Shown here one piece after another: positions 1 to 8,249 of a stretch of DNA of 42,506 nucleotides. The number at the start of each line of letters is the position of its first letter. Position 1 is the first letter of the stretch. The stretch is taken from assembly GCA_031279495.1 (NCBI GenBank), contig JAITIJ010000074.1:1-42506 (forward strand), read 5' to 3'. A model generated the notes under the pieces. That model searched no databases, was not told the DNA's origin, and was given only the letters and a program-made list of their open reading frames with translations. The position numbers were made by a program, and so were the translations under genes. Source of the stretch: Holosporales bacterium. GTDB lineage: Bacteria > Pseudomonadota > Alphaproteobacteria > UBA3830 > JAIRMZ01.

Positions 1-1807
1 AAATATCAATAACCGTGTACCGTCCAGGAGACATGAGATCCTTTTCTATCTTCACTTGCTGTGTTATTTCTTGAGCATATGTTTTGATGGTAATGCTTCC
101 TCCGTTCGGCATCGCATCACGCGCATTAATTGCGATATTTATGATCACTTGCTCGAGCTGAACCGGATCCGCCTGGACACGCCCCAGATCCGATCCATAA
201 ATAATATTAAGATCAACCGTTCCAAGAAGGCGTTGCAACAAGGCTGATAGATCTGAAAGTATATCGGTCACGTCCAAAACCTTTGGTTGCAGCTCTTGCT
301 GACGCGAAAACGCTAATAATTGACGCACAAGACGTGAGGCACGATTGGCGTTTTGCTTGATCTGCATAACATCGGCAAAAGGTTGCTCATTAGGAGAGTA
401 TCGTCCGAGCAAGAGATCACAATATCCGATCATGGCTGTCAGTAAATTATTGAAGTCATGCGCAATACCACCGGCTAATTGCCCCATCGCTTGCATCTTC
501 TGGGATTGTGTTAATCGCTCTTCTAGGTGCTTATGGTGTGCGACATCAATAACGTACATAACGAGAGGCTGTTCGGTCTCTTGGTCAGAAGAAGAGGGTA
601 AAAGTCCAATGTGACACAGAGCAGCATGCGGTTCTTGACCAATAAATGTAATTTCAAGTGTGTCTTCTGAAGGTTGAGAGGCCTCGCGCAGGCGCTCTTT
701 AACTGCTATATGGCTTGACACATCAAGGCATTCGAAGATGTTATTCCCAATAATTCTCTTTTTATCTTGTCCCATAAAACGACATAAAGTGTCGTTACAG
801 GCGCCTATAAGACCTTGTGAATCAAGCGTCATGATCCCAATCGGGGCTTGCGCAACCATGTGCATAAACGTTGTAATCCTGTTGTTATGCGTCTGAGGAG
901 AAGAGTTGGTTCCTTCTGCTGCGAGAGCACTATAAGTGCGCCACCCCTCACGCACGAAGATCTGCTGGACAAAGACTGGATGCGTTCTTTCTCGTCCCTC
1001 TAAAACCATAGGCACAACAGGAGAACGCATAAATCGTCCTGGCCCATCTACTGTCGGCAAACACATTCCCGTCTCTTTGGTAAACAATTCGCAACAGAGC
1101 GCTCCAACAACCTCTGTCCGTTCCATCCCTAACCATCGCGCAAAAACAGCGTTGCAAAAAACAACTGCTCCAGCGTTATTGACCGTAAAGTACCCCACGG
1201 TGGTGCTGTGCAACAGCTCTAGTAAAAAAATAGGATTGGCTTCAGGGCTATTGAGATACTGTGACGTGGGTGTTAAATCAGCGAAACTCCACAGCGTTCC
1301 ACCAGCAAGGGTGTTTAAGGGAGCGGCTGTTACTCGCCACCACATAAGATCTTTATTCTGCAGTGCCATCGGGACATCCAGATGGCACAACCCCCCGTTG
1401 GGCAGTTCCTTTGCAAAGCTCCTAAGCGCTTCGTGCATTCTGCGATGCTCTGAAAAATGTGTGAGAAAATCGGAGAAAGAGGCAATCTCTTCGCCGGGGA
1501 AAAGGCGTCGTGCTGGCGCGTTAATAAATTGGCACCGATCATCTGCGTCGAAGGCAAGTAAAGCATAGGGTGCTGCGTGGCAGCTTTCTTCTGCGATTTT
1601 ATAGTGTTTTTCGAAGTGTGCTGCAGCACGTTCAGCTTTATCCCAAAGACGCGAAATGGCATAAAGGCATCCAGCTGCCATACTTCCCAGGAAACAACCT
1701 TCTAAAGTGCCATCGAACAAGGTGAATAAAAGGAGGCACCCTGCAAGCGTTGCCACCAAAGCGGTCTGCCATCTGGAAAGAGGAGTTTTTGCTCGCCGCA
1801 ATGACAC
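1..1807 (-). CDS. cckA: CckA-type hybrid sensor histidine kinase (3' end outside window)
   Basis: Partial gene: about 602 codons are visible and the frame runs off the left edge. I translated it by hand; it is open throughout. The N-terminus has a hydrophobic stretch (about residues 15-50, one or two membrane segments), then PAS-like sensor regions. The dimerisation helix carries LAGGIAHDFNNLL with the phospho-acceptor at His450, followed by the start of the ATPase domain with the N box (NIAINARDAMPNGG). This box and the H box are CckA-like. In alphaproteobacteria CckA passes phosphate through ChpT to CtrA to control the cell cycle; a receiver domain would be expected beyond the edge but is not seen. 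The GTG start at 1807 follows AAAGGAG by five bases. Upstream codons stay open but have no better start. His450 sits later than in Caulobacter CckA (His322), so the sensor part is longer. An orphan PAS hybrid kinase is the alternative. Confidence 0.9.
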   Translation of the reverse strand, partial: MSLRRAKTPLSRWQTALVATLAGCLLLFTLFDGTLEGCFLGSMAAGCLYAISRLWDKAERAAAHFEKHYKIAEESCHAAPYALLAFDADDRCQFINAPARRLFPGEEIASFSDFLTHFSEHRRMHEALRSFAKELPNGGLCHLDVPMALQNKDLMWWRVTAAPLNTLAGGTLWSFADLTPTSQYLNSPEANPIFLLELLHSTTVGYFTVNNAGAVVFCNAVFARWLGMERTEVVGALCCELFTKETGMCLPTVDGPGRFMRSPVVPMVLEGRERTHPVFVQQIFVREGWRTYSALAAEGTNSSPQTHNNRITTFMHMVAQAPIGIMTLDSQGLIGACNDTLCRFMGQDKKRIIGNNIFECLDVSSHIAVKERLREASQPSEDTLEITFIGQEPHAALCHIGLLPSSSDQETEQPLVMYVIDVAHHKHLEERLTQSQKMQAMGQLAGGIAHDFNNLLTAMIGYCDLLLGRYSPNEQPFADVMQIKQNANRASRLVRQLLAFSRQQELQPKVLDVTDILSDLSALLQRLLGTVDLNIIYGSDLGRVQADPVQLEQVIINIAINARDAMPNGGSITIKTYAQEITQQVKIEKDLMSPGRYTVIDI

Positions 1808-1879
1808 CGCATCTCCTTTCTTGCAAATGTAATGTATTTTAACAAAAATCGCGATAGTTGCTATATTTTTGCGGGGTTG

Positions 1880-1908
1880 GTTGTAGGAAAGAGCTTCCAC
1901 AGAGTCAA
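1880..1908 (-). promoter_or_regulatory. Candidate sigma-70 type promoter for cckA
   Basis: On the minus strand TTGACT (1903-1908) is followed after 17 bases by TACAAC (1880-1885), matching the consensus 5/6 and 4/6. It would start transcription some 65 bases before the GTG start of cckA. Seen by eye only. Confidence 0.35.
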
Positions 1909-2092
1909 CGAAAGACTGATAAGAATATCTTCCAATAATTTTCCGTGTTGCTGATGCGATTTGCTTCTTATGCTGACGCTTCGTAGGGACCCTTTGGCCT
2001 ATATTTCCTATTATGTTCCTATGTTGAATCTTATTAAGAAGGGTCTTGCGCGTCAGCCTTGTGTTTTCTTTGAATTTCTCCTCTAAAAAAGA

Positions 2093-2121
2093 TTGACGTT
2101 TGCGTTTGTGATTGCTTAAAT
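2093..2121 (+). promoter_or_regulatory. Candidate sigma-70 type promoter for hup
   Basis: TTGACG (2093-2098), a 17-base spacer, then TTAAAT (2116-2121), matching the consensus 5/6 and 4/6. Transcription would start about 35-40 bases before the GTG start of hup. Confidence 0.5.
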
Positions 2122-2165
2122 CATCTTATCAGTCCTTGGTGGGAGTCATTAAATGGAGAGTTTTC

Positions 2166-2438
2166 GTGAATAAGAATGAGTTGGTTGCCTTTATTGCCGA
2201 ATCAGCAAAGTTATCGAAAGGAGATGCTGGGCGTGCTGTTGACGCTTTTGTAGAAGCTATCGGTGCAACTTTGCGCAAGAAGGATGAGGTTCGTCTTGTT
2301 GGATTTGGAACGTTTTATGTTTCCAAAAGAGCTGCTACAAAGGGAAGGAATCCGAGAACAGGTGAAGAAATTACTATAGCAGCTTCACTTCAGCCGAAAT
2401 TTAAACCTGGAAAATCTTTGAAAGACGCAATTGCTTGA
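2166..2438 (+). CDS. hup: DNA-binding protein HU
   Basis: Encodes a 90-residue nucleoid protein that bends and compacts DNA as a dimer. Family hallmarks are the N-terminal MNKNELVAFIAESAKLSK helix, GFGTF at the base of the arm, and the arm motif GRNPRTGEEI, ending in FKPGK. The length equals the usual HU. I chose GTG at 2166 because it gives the canonical HU N-terminus and is preceded by GGAGAG; an ATG at 2112 would add 18 unrelated residues. It is a single-gene unit behind the promoter at 2093-2121 and divergent from cckA. In many proteobacteria hup lies near clpX/lon; here it does not. An IHF subunit is less likely because the sequence and arm are HU-type. Confidence 0.96.
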   Translation: MNKNELVAFIAESAKLSKGDAGRAVDAFVEAIGATLRKKDEVRLVGFGTFYVSKRAATKGRNPRTGEEITIAASLQPKFKPGKSLKDAIA

Positions 2439-2449
2439 TCTTTTATGGG

Positions 2450-2490
2450 GGAGGGGAGGCTCGTATTTTCAAAGCTAGCTGCTTCCCTCC
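2450..2490 (+). other. Imperfect inverted repeat after hup
   Basis: The G-rich arm at 2450-2460 can pair with GCTTCCCTCC at 2481-2490, six Watson-Crick pairs then a wobble and a bulge, with a 20-base loop. No T run follows, so it is at best a weak terminator or a 3' stabilising stem. Confidence 0.25.
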
Positions 2491-2613
2491 AAACCTTTCA
2501 ACTATACACTTTAACTTAGCGAGAAGGAGAGATGGTGCTTTGTCTTTCGTTCTCGCTATGGAAAGGTTGTGTGCGAAGATATAGCAAGGTGTTTATGTAA
2601 GAGAGGAAATATC

Positions 2614-4554
2614 TTGGATACGTGCACACTTGTGACAGCGTTGCGTTTTTTGTCTGTTGATGTGATAGAAAGAGCACACTCTGGCCACCCTGGTATGCCA
2701 TTAGGGATGGCAGATGTTGTAACAGTCTTATATCGAGATTTTTTTCGATTTTTCCCAAAGGATCCCTACTGGACAGAACGAGATCGCCTGATTTTTTCTG
2801 GTGGGCATGGCTCTGCACTTCTCTATGGTTTATTATATTTACTTGGATATGAGCGTCCTACACTGCACGATTTGCAAAGCTTCCGAACGATCCATGCAAA
2901 TACTTCTGGGCACCCAGAATATGGCACGCTTGCGGGAGTAGAAATGACGACGGGCCCTCTTGGGCAGGGACTAGCTACGGCTATTGGATTGTGTGCTGCT
3001 GCTGCCCGACATCATGCGCTTTGTCCGGAAGAAGGTTCGCACACAACATATGTATGTGCGGGAGATGGCGACTTAATGGAAGGGGTCGCTTATGAGGCCA
3101 TTTCTTTAGCGGGCCATTTGCGACTCGGCGCGCTTGTTGTGCTTTTCGATGATAACAACATTACAATTGATGGACCGACACATATTGCCTCGAGTGGCGA
3201 TATAAAAGCGCATTTCAAAGCAGAGAACTGGCATGTGTGCACGGTAGACGGTCATGATGCAGATGATATTCATCACGGCTTACAGGAAGCGCTTACAGAT
3301 CCGCGCCCCTCTCTTGTTTGCTGTCGTACAGAGATTGGACACGGGGCACCGACACTTGCTGGCACCACACGCATCCACGGTAGCCCTATTGGTGCCGAAG
3401 AACGTTGTCGCATGCAAGCGGCACTGCACTGGCCTTATGCTCCTTTTGAAATCCCAGACGATATTCGTAATGCTTGGCGCGCATTAGCACAACGCAACGC
3501 GGACAAGTATTATGCTTCGAGAAAAACCGCTTCTTCTTCAAAACAGATCCCTGATACTGTGTTTGCAGCATTGGAAACACTCAAACAGCAGAGTCTGGAA
3601 GAGCCTGTACCATGCGCCACACGCGCAAGCTCTGGTCGTGTTTTGCAGGCTATTGTTCCGTTATGTCCCGCTCTTGTAGGAGGGTCGGCCGACCTGACAG
3701 CACCCAATCACACCAGGACGCCTAATATGTCAACATTTTCTGCAGAAACCCCATGGGGACAGTACGTGCATTATGGTGTACGTGAGCACGGCATGGCAGC
3801 ATTTATGAATGGCCTTGCGTTATATGGTCATGCAATTCCTTATGGAGGTACGTTCCTCTCTTTTAGTGACTATATGCGTCCTGCTTTACGCTTGAGTGCC
3901 ATGATGCATCTACAGGTCCTCTATCTCTTTACTCACGACTCAATCGGATTAGGAGAGGACGGCCCCACGCATCAACCTATTGAACACCTCATGAGTCTGC
4001 GTTTAATTCCCAATCTTTATGTTTTCCGCCCTGCTGATACGGTTGAGACGTGCGAGTGCTGGACCTCCGCGCTACAGCGAAACGATGGACCCTCAGCTTT
4101 ATTGCTCACACGCCAGTGCGTTCCTCCAGTGCGTTCTTCTGCGCGCCCCTGCATAGGAACTGCTGCACAAGGCGGATACATTCTAGAAGAGGATGTTGAT
4201 AAACGACAATTTACCATTTTAGCAACAGGATCCGAGGTCTCCATCGCTCTTAAAGCGAAAGAGCTTCTTAACACCCAAGGGTTCCGTGGAGCGGTCGTAA
4301 GTTTGCCTTGCTGGGAACTTTTCGACCAGCAAGAAATAAGTTATAAACGCCGCGTTTTAGGAAAGACACCAGTTCGCGTCAGTATAGAAGCAGGATCTCC
4401 CCTAGGGTGGGAGAAGCATACGGGAGCAAGTGGACATGCCTTTGGTCTTGATCGCTTTGGTCTTTCTGGTAAGGCTGAAGACCTGTTTACCTTCTTCGGG
4501 CTCACTGCCGAGGCTGTTTATCAGAAGGTAATAGAGAAACTCGAGAAGAAATAG
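2614..4554 (+). CDS. tkt: Transketolase
   Basis: Thiamine-diphosphate enzyme that moves two-carbon units between sugar phosphates in the non-oxidative pentose phosphate path; cytoplasmic. Visible motifs are HSGHPGMPLGMAD near the N-terminus, the GGHGSALLY segment, TTGPLGQG, the cofactor/metal motif GDGDLMEG...DDNNITIDG, and GVREHGMAAFMNG with the conserved glutamate. The C-terminal domain has DSIGLGEDGPTHQP and FRPADTVE. I chose the TTG at 2614 because GAGAGG lies seven bases upstream and the resulting N-terminus aligns in length with E. coli TktA. The GTG at 2569 would add 15 residues and has its AAAGG only two bases away. The 646-residue product is normal in size. No gap or pgk follows, unlike some proteobacteria. 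With the transaldolase at 20208-20852 it completes the non-oxidative branch. Confidence 0.96.
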   Translation: MDTCTLVTALRFLSVDVIERAHSGHPGMPLGMADVVTVLYRDFFRFFPKDPYWTERDRLIFSGGHGSALLYGLLYLLGYERPTLHDLQSFRTIHANTSGHPEYGTLAGVEMTTGPLGQGLATAIGLCAAAARHHALCPEEGSHTTYVCAGDGDLMEGVAYEAISLAGHLRLGALVVLFDDNNITIDGPTHIASSGDIKAHFKAENWHVCTVDGHDADDIHHGLQEALTDPRPSLVCCRTEIGHGAPTLAGTTRIHGSPIGAEERCRMQAALHWPYAPFEIPDDIRNAWRALAQRNADKYYASRKTASSSKQIPDTVFAALETLKQQSLEEPVPCATRASSGRVLQAIVPLCPALVGGSADLTAPNHTRTPNMSTFSAETPWGQYVHYGVREHGMAAFMNGLALYGHAIPYGGTFLSFSDYMRPALRLSAMMHLQVLYLFTHDSIGLGEDGPTHQPIEHLMSLRLIPNLYVFRPADTVETCECWTSALQRNDGPSALLLTRQCVPPVRSSARPCIGTAAQGGYILEEDVDKRQFTILATGSEVSIALKAKELLNTQGFRGAVVSLPCWELFDQQEISYKRRVLGKTPVRVSIEAGSPLGWEKHTGASGHAFGLDRFGLSGKAEDLFTFFGLTAEAVYQKVIEKLEKK

Positions 4555-4572
4555 GCAAATCGGGACCAATGA

Positions 4573-4899
4573 ATGTCAGTTAATAGTTTGGGGTTTCGGA
4601 AGGGTTTAGGGGCAAGGGCTTTTCGATGGAGTCTGACAATACTGAGCATCTTGCTATTAGGATGCACAGAGGATCCATTTTCCGATGATCCGATCGACGA
4701 TCTATCGTATCCAGACCTAAATCATCTCAATATTCCCGATAGCACAGCCCAACCCCACAGTGTATTCAATTCTACTGCGTCGATAGAGAGCTCCATTAAC
4801 ACCTCTCGCCAGCAAGAAATGGCCTTGTACAAACAACTGTGGGAAGCCGCTCAGCGACAAACTTCTGCACAGGAGCCCATAGAGAACAGCTTTCCATAG
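4573..4899 (+). CDS. Small putative lipoprotein, function unknown
   Basis: A 108-residue product with a lipoprotein-type signal: basic n-region (RKGLGARAFRW), a hydrophobic core and a lipobox SILLLGC with Cys31 as the probable lipidated residue. The mature part is short, acidic (DDPIDD) and rich in Ser, Asn and Gln, with no recognisable domain. It starts 18 bases after tkt, so it is probably co-transcribed. I do not recognise the family. Its codon pattern looks like that of its neighbours, but being short and orphan it could be lineage-specific. Confidence 0.6.
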   Translation: MSVNSLGFRKGLGARAFRWSLTILSILLLGCTEDPFSDDPIDDLSYPDLNHLNIPDSTAQPHSVFNSTASIESSINTSRQQEMALYKQLWEAAQRQTSAQEPIENSFP

Positions 4900-5340
4900 T
4901 GTTTAGCAAGCTGTCGTTGCTACAAAAGTAAGAGATCTCTTCCGATAATAAGGGTTTGTTCTTATCCGCATTTCTCATACATCTTCGGCTACAAGACCTC
5001 TTCCCAGTCGGAAGAGCACATATCAACAAAAGTCATAGAAGATCCTTTCAATACACTCCTTGTATGTGAGTTCGCCTAAAATTCGACCAGAAAAAACGTT
5101 GTATTTGTTTCTTGTTCCGTCCCTCCTATATGTCCTATATGTAGAGATATTTTTTCGCAAAAAAAAACTTCCCAGCGCTAAGTTGTATATATTTTTCCGC
5201 GCGCATAGTCGAACCGAGAACACAATAAGACCAATGAGAAAGTTGTTTAGCAATAACAACTCAACAACGATTTTATTACAAGTCAACCAAATATTAACCA
5301 TATTGGTCTAGATTAGCAATATCAAAATAGGGAGGATAAT
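4900..5340. other. Gene-free stretch with a perfect hairpin
   Basis: No convincing gene in 441 bases; short frames on both strands at 5023-5311 are hydrophobic low-complexity translations without ribosome sites. A perfect 7-bp stem, CTCTTCC at 4998-5004 with GGAAGAG at 5010-5016 around a 5-base loop, stands out. It has no T run on either strand, so it is not a normal terminator. The right part (5100-5330) is AT-rich. Confidence 0.5.
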
Positions 5341-5931
5341 ATGAAGAGAATACTTTTTATTTTAACCGCTGTGGCACCAGCGATTTGCTTATGCATACAA
5401 CCCGATCAAGACCGAACAGAAGACCCCTCGCTCTCTCAACGAACAGCGTTAAGGCGGCAGACGCCTCCTTCTGGCGATCCGGAAAATCCACTAGGGAATA
5501 CTACAGAACGCCCTTCAACCCTGGCAGGTGCCCCCAATGGCACGGTAAGATTGATGGACGCTCAAGAATTTCCTATGCAGATCCTCGCAGAGAGCCAATG
5601 TATTGATCGTTCCTTGCGATACGGTACAACTTGCTGCTTTTTTGCGCGTGGAGCACTAAATGTCCTCTCGGGGCTCCTTTACGCCACAGGAGGAATACTC
5701 CTTCTTTTGCCAGGAGTGCTGACCGATAATCCTGCTACATTGAAATTGTACAATGTGTTTGCCTCTCTTTCTGTTTCCGGAGCTGTAATTTGCAGAGAAC
5801 TAGCCGGTCGTGCGCAACAAGATGTCGTGGACAATGAGCGAGAATTCGCGATGATTCAAGCATGGAGAACACAACAGCAGAACGCGGCAACCCCTCAAGA
5901 GTCAACGCAAAATCACGCCGATGAACTCTAA
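5341..5931 (+). CDS. Secreted or membrane protein of unknown function
   Basis: A 196-residue product preceded by a good ribosome site (AGGGAGGATAAT then ATG). Residues 1-18 look like a signal peptide (KRILFILTAVAPAICLC). Residues about 20-70 are polar, rich in Pro, Arg and Thr, and probably disordered. Two hydrophobic segments follow at about 104-126 (GALNVLSGLLYATGGILLLL) and 137-153, then a charged Gln/Asn-rich tail. Five cysteines cluster around residues 17-19 and 87-99. I do not recognise a family. It stands alone between gene-poor stretches. A two-helix envelope or host-interface protein would fit, but that is a guess. Confidence 0.65.
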   Translation: MKRILFILTAVAPAICLCIQPDQDRTEDPSLSQRTALRRQTPPSGDPENPLGNTTERPSTLAGAPNGTVRLMDAQEFPMQILAESQCIDRSLRYGTTCCFFARGALNVLSGLLYATGGILLLLPGVLTDNPATLKLYNVFASLSVSGAVICRELAGRAQQDVVDNEREFAMIQAWRTQQQNAATPQESTQNHADEL

Positions 5932-6964
5932 GGATTAAGGTATCGTTCAGGATCTTTTCTTAGCCGTAAGAGCATTTGGAATGGAGTGTATTGGGATCCA
6001 GCGGATTGAAGGCCTATAAGGTCTTGTTGGAGTGTTTGTGTTTATACGAGCATATTACGAGCTCTCGGTGAATGGATTAAATCCTCTGTGAGAGGTTGAG
6101 ATGTAAAAAAAGAGGCGCTCATCTCATTCAGCAAAGACCTAGCTACCAGCCGTTCTTTGTTTGATGAGCTTGAATCTCGCGACTTCCTGTCTTCGTTCAT
6201 CTCCCCCTTCGCAGAGAGGTTGTTCTGTCCTTCTCTCTTACGCTAAAAGCGTTGCCGGTTTTTTGGGCAAGACAAACGTCCATGGGCGGCTATTAGGTGA
6301 CGTATAAGATTGATACTCACCTTCCTATGATTTCTTATGCAAACCTAAATAGCTTTCTCAAGCTAAGATCAAAGAAACAAACGTATTGCGTACTGTATAC
6401 GCCTAGGCACCACATCTGACATGCACTAGTTAACTCTTAATATTAATGTGGCAAAGAGCCCTCTATTTTTGCAGAGCTTTGCCGGTCAGACGAGTGTCTG
6501 TGCTTGACGAACCGTCAGCGCCTCTTAAAAAACTCACAACCCTTCTTTATCAAAAACCTCATTGTATACTAACCACCTCTCCTGTGGAAAAAAAATCTAT
6601 TAGCCATAAGGTATAACAGGAAAATAAGCTAGCGTTTATTCAATAGCCTTCCTAAAAACAAAGAATATGAAACAGGAAAGATTAAATTTTGAGCCATCAA
6701 AGCACCCAGGGTCTCATGGCAAACAAACTCAACGAGTCTAACTATGAGGAAGAAACTAGTATGTTCTTTTCGTTTTACGCAACCTACTCACCAAACAAGC
6801 CATAATATCCTCGTAAAAAACATAAATATCCAACGAAACATACAGGCCCTAAACCTATTGAATCTCAATATACTCCATCCTAGTTGTTCACATCTTGCTA
6901 GAACAAAGTCTTATTTTTTAAAAACACTCTTGACGACAAAAAAAGCAGAAGCGAGAGTAAGCAC
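5932..6964. other. Gene-poor 1-kb stretch with clustered hairpins
   Basis: No gene can be firmly supported here. Small perfect or near-perfect stems cluster: CCTCT-GTG-AGAGG (6083-6095), TGAGATG...CATCTCA (6097-6126), GCAAAG...CTTTGC with an inner CTCT/AGAG stem (6451-6482), CAGAC-GAGT-GTCTG (6487-6500) and GACG-AAC-CGTC (6506-6516). I looked for RNase P RNA, tmRNA, SRP RNA and tRNA signatures and found none. The right third (6540-6960) is AT-rich. Decayed gene remnants or an undescribed small RNA are both possible. Confidence 0.5.
6042..6200 (-). CDS. Possible 52-residue small protein
   Basis: A short frame starting ATG at 6200 with a purine-rich GGGGGAG directly before it (spacing very short, which counts against it). 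The product is hydrophilic, with a Ser/Lys-rich N-terminus (DRKSRDSSSSNKERL) and a second half LLNEMSASFFTSQPLTEDLI. I do not recognise it. It could be the remnant of a larger decayed gene, or chance. Confidence 0.2.
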   Translation of the reverse strand: MNEDRKSRDSSSSNKERLVARSLLNEMSASFFTSQPLTEDLIHSPRARNMLV

Positions 6965-7678
6965 ATGGCTGTAGAACGACATGATGCTGTTATTTTGCTG
7001 GAAAAGCATTTTTATGGAGAGCATCGATGTCACGGTATTTTTTTAACGCAAGCTTATGGGTGTATGCGGGTTAATTTGCCAAAAAGGAAGTCTCTTTCTT
7101 TGCAACCTGGTGATTTTGGGCAATTACGTTGGAAGACGCATTCTACAGAAAGGCTCGCTTTTGGCAGTTACGAGGGAGAAACGTCTCCTATCTCTACTAT
7201 TTTTCACAATCCATGTGCTCTGATCGCCTTAAAAAGCGCCTGTACACTGTGTGTTCGTGTGTTACCGGAACACGCCCCTGCTGAGCCGATGTTTCGCGCA
7301 CTTATCCGACTTTTGAAAGAGATGTCTGTCTTTCATCCTGCGCTTTATGTGCGTTTTGAGTGCGAAGCACTCTTTCATATTGGGTATGGTCTGGATCTTA
7401 CACGATGTGCTGTAACAGGAGCCTTTTCTGAGTTGCGTTTTGTGTCTCCTAAAACAGGATGTGCAGTGTCAGAAAAAGGGGCCGGTTCTTATCGAGAGAA
7501 ATTGCTAAAATTGCCGATCTTTTTAAGAGATCCGTCTATAAAATTAGAGGATATTTCTTCAGAAGATATACGACAGGGACTACGCTTGACAGAACATTTC
7601 TGGAATCGCGCCTTAAGAGCGCTTCACCCAACCCATCTTTTACCTCCTGAGCGCATATTGCTGGAACAGTACCTCTGA
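6965..7678 (+). CDS. recO: DNA repair protein RecO
   Basis: Recombination mediator of the RecFOR path: helps load RecA onto SSB-coated single-stranded DNA. The 237-residue product has the N-terminal OB-fold region (residues about 1-75) and the helical C-terminal domain with the family stretch FECEALFHIGYGLDL, then RFVSPKTGCAVS and KLLKLPIFL, which match alphaproteobacterial RecO. ATG at 6965 is preceded by GAGAG at a normal distance. In alphaproteobacteria recO often follows era or lies near parC; here it stands alone beside a convergent pgpA with only six bases between the stops. The cysteines of the zinc-binding RecO variants are not obvious. Confidence 0.9.
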   Translation: MAVERHDAVILLEKHFYGEHRCHGIFLTQAYGCMRVNLPKRKSLSLQPGDFGQLRWKTHSTERLAFGSYEGETSPISTIFHNPCALIALKSACTLCVRVLPEHAPAEPMFRALIRLLKEMSVFHPALYVRFECEALFHIGYGLDLTRCAVTGAFSELRFVSPKTGCAVSEKGAGSYREKLLKLPIFLRDPSIKLEDISSEDIRQGLRLTEHFWNRALRALHPTHLLPPERILLEQYL

Positions 7679-7684
7679 TCCTAT

Positions 7685-8182
7685 TCAAAGAGAGGTGATC
7701 CACCATCCTATGCGCACAAGAATACCAGCGCAAAGGCCGGCCAGCAGATCGTCTCCAAGAACGCAGATGGCGGCTGTTTTCGCTGATGTTGTCTGTTGAG
7801 AAAGTGTATCTAAAGAGCGAATCGCGCCTATTTTCTTGATATCCAAAAGACGGAACAGAAGGAAAGCCAAAAGGCCAGCACTTGTTGTTTGCGGAATACA
7901 GGTTAGTGCCAGCAATTGGCCTAGGAACTCATCAACCACAATATAAGAAGGATCTTTCTCTGGGGTACAGCGCAGGATCTTCAAAATGGCCATTCCTCCT
8001 AGAGGAATCGCTGTGCACAAAAATATCATCCAGAAGAAGACAGAGAAACACGCTTTTCCAATGCTCCACAGAGCCAAGGCCAATAAAGAGCCATAAGTTC
8101 CTGGACATTTCGGTAAATAGCCGACACCACCGCAGGTTGCGATTATCTCCGCTATATTTGACTGACGATCTCTCCTATACAT
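7685..8182 (-). CDS. pgpA: Phosphatidylglycerophosphatase A
   Basis: Inner-membrane lipid phosphatase that converts phosphatidylglycerophosphate to phosphatidylglycerol. Family motifs are visible: GGVGYLPKCPGTYGSL at the N-terminus, KDPSYIVVDEFLGQLLAL in the middle, FLLFRLLDI(K) and the acidic GDDLLAGL near the C-terminus. About three to four hydrophobic segments span the 165 residues, the normal size. ATG at 8182 follows a weak AAGAGA. The gene is convergent with recO and divergent from trmB, so it is a single-gene unit. Confidence 0.93.
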   Translation of the reverse strand: MYRRDRQSNIAEIIATCGGVGYLPKCPGTYGSLLALALWSIGKACFSVFFWMIFLCTAIPLGGMAILKILRCTPEKDPSYIVVDEFLGQLLALTCIPQTTSAGLLAFLLFRLLDIKKIGAIRSLDTLSQQTTSAKTAAICVLGDDLLAGLCAGILVRIGWWITSL

Positions 8183-8226
8183 GCTTGTCTCTTTTTTAGT
8201 GCAAAACTAGGCTATAGACTAGCTAA

Positions 8227-8241
8227 TTTGTACTATACAAA
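8227..8241. repeat. Perfect inverted repeat upstream of trmB
   Basis: TTTGTA-CTA-TACAAA, six paired bases around three, ends eight bases before the trmB start and lies in the 67-base divergent pgpA/trmB gap. It could be an operator or simply part of overlapping AT-rich promoter elements. Confidence 0.3.
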
Positions 8242-8249
8242 ATATTACA

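Larger units (their letters stand above)
1808..2165. other. Intergenic region between divergent cckA and hup
   Basis: About 360 bases with no gene of its own that I can support. It holds the two divergent candidate promoters (1880-1908 minus, 2093-2121 plus). The frame of cckA remains open upstream of its GTG start, almost to 2100, but offers only a GTG without a ribosome site, so I do not extend the gene. Confidence 0.5.

Noticed and set aside
936..1568. Plus-strand frame of 210 codons
   Set aside because: It is opposite the continuous cckA reading, which has clear PAS and kinase motifs.
4998..5016. Hairpin as a terminator
   Set aside because: The stem is perfect, but no T run follows on either strand and it is about 100 bases past the nearest stop.
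5023..5311. Overlapping hydrophobic frames on both strands
   Set aside because: AT-rich low-complexity translations without ribosome sites; they look like chance.
5932..6964. tmRNA, RNase P RNA or SRP RNA in the gene-poor kilobase
   Set aside because: I looked for their conserved core sequences on both strands and saw none.
6744..6974. 76-codon frame running into recO
   Set aside because: No ribosome site and a composition that reflects AT-rich DNA; recO has its own good start.
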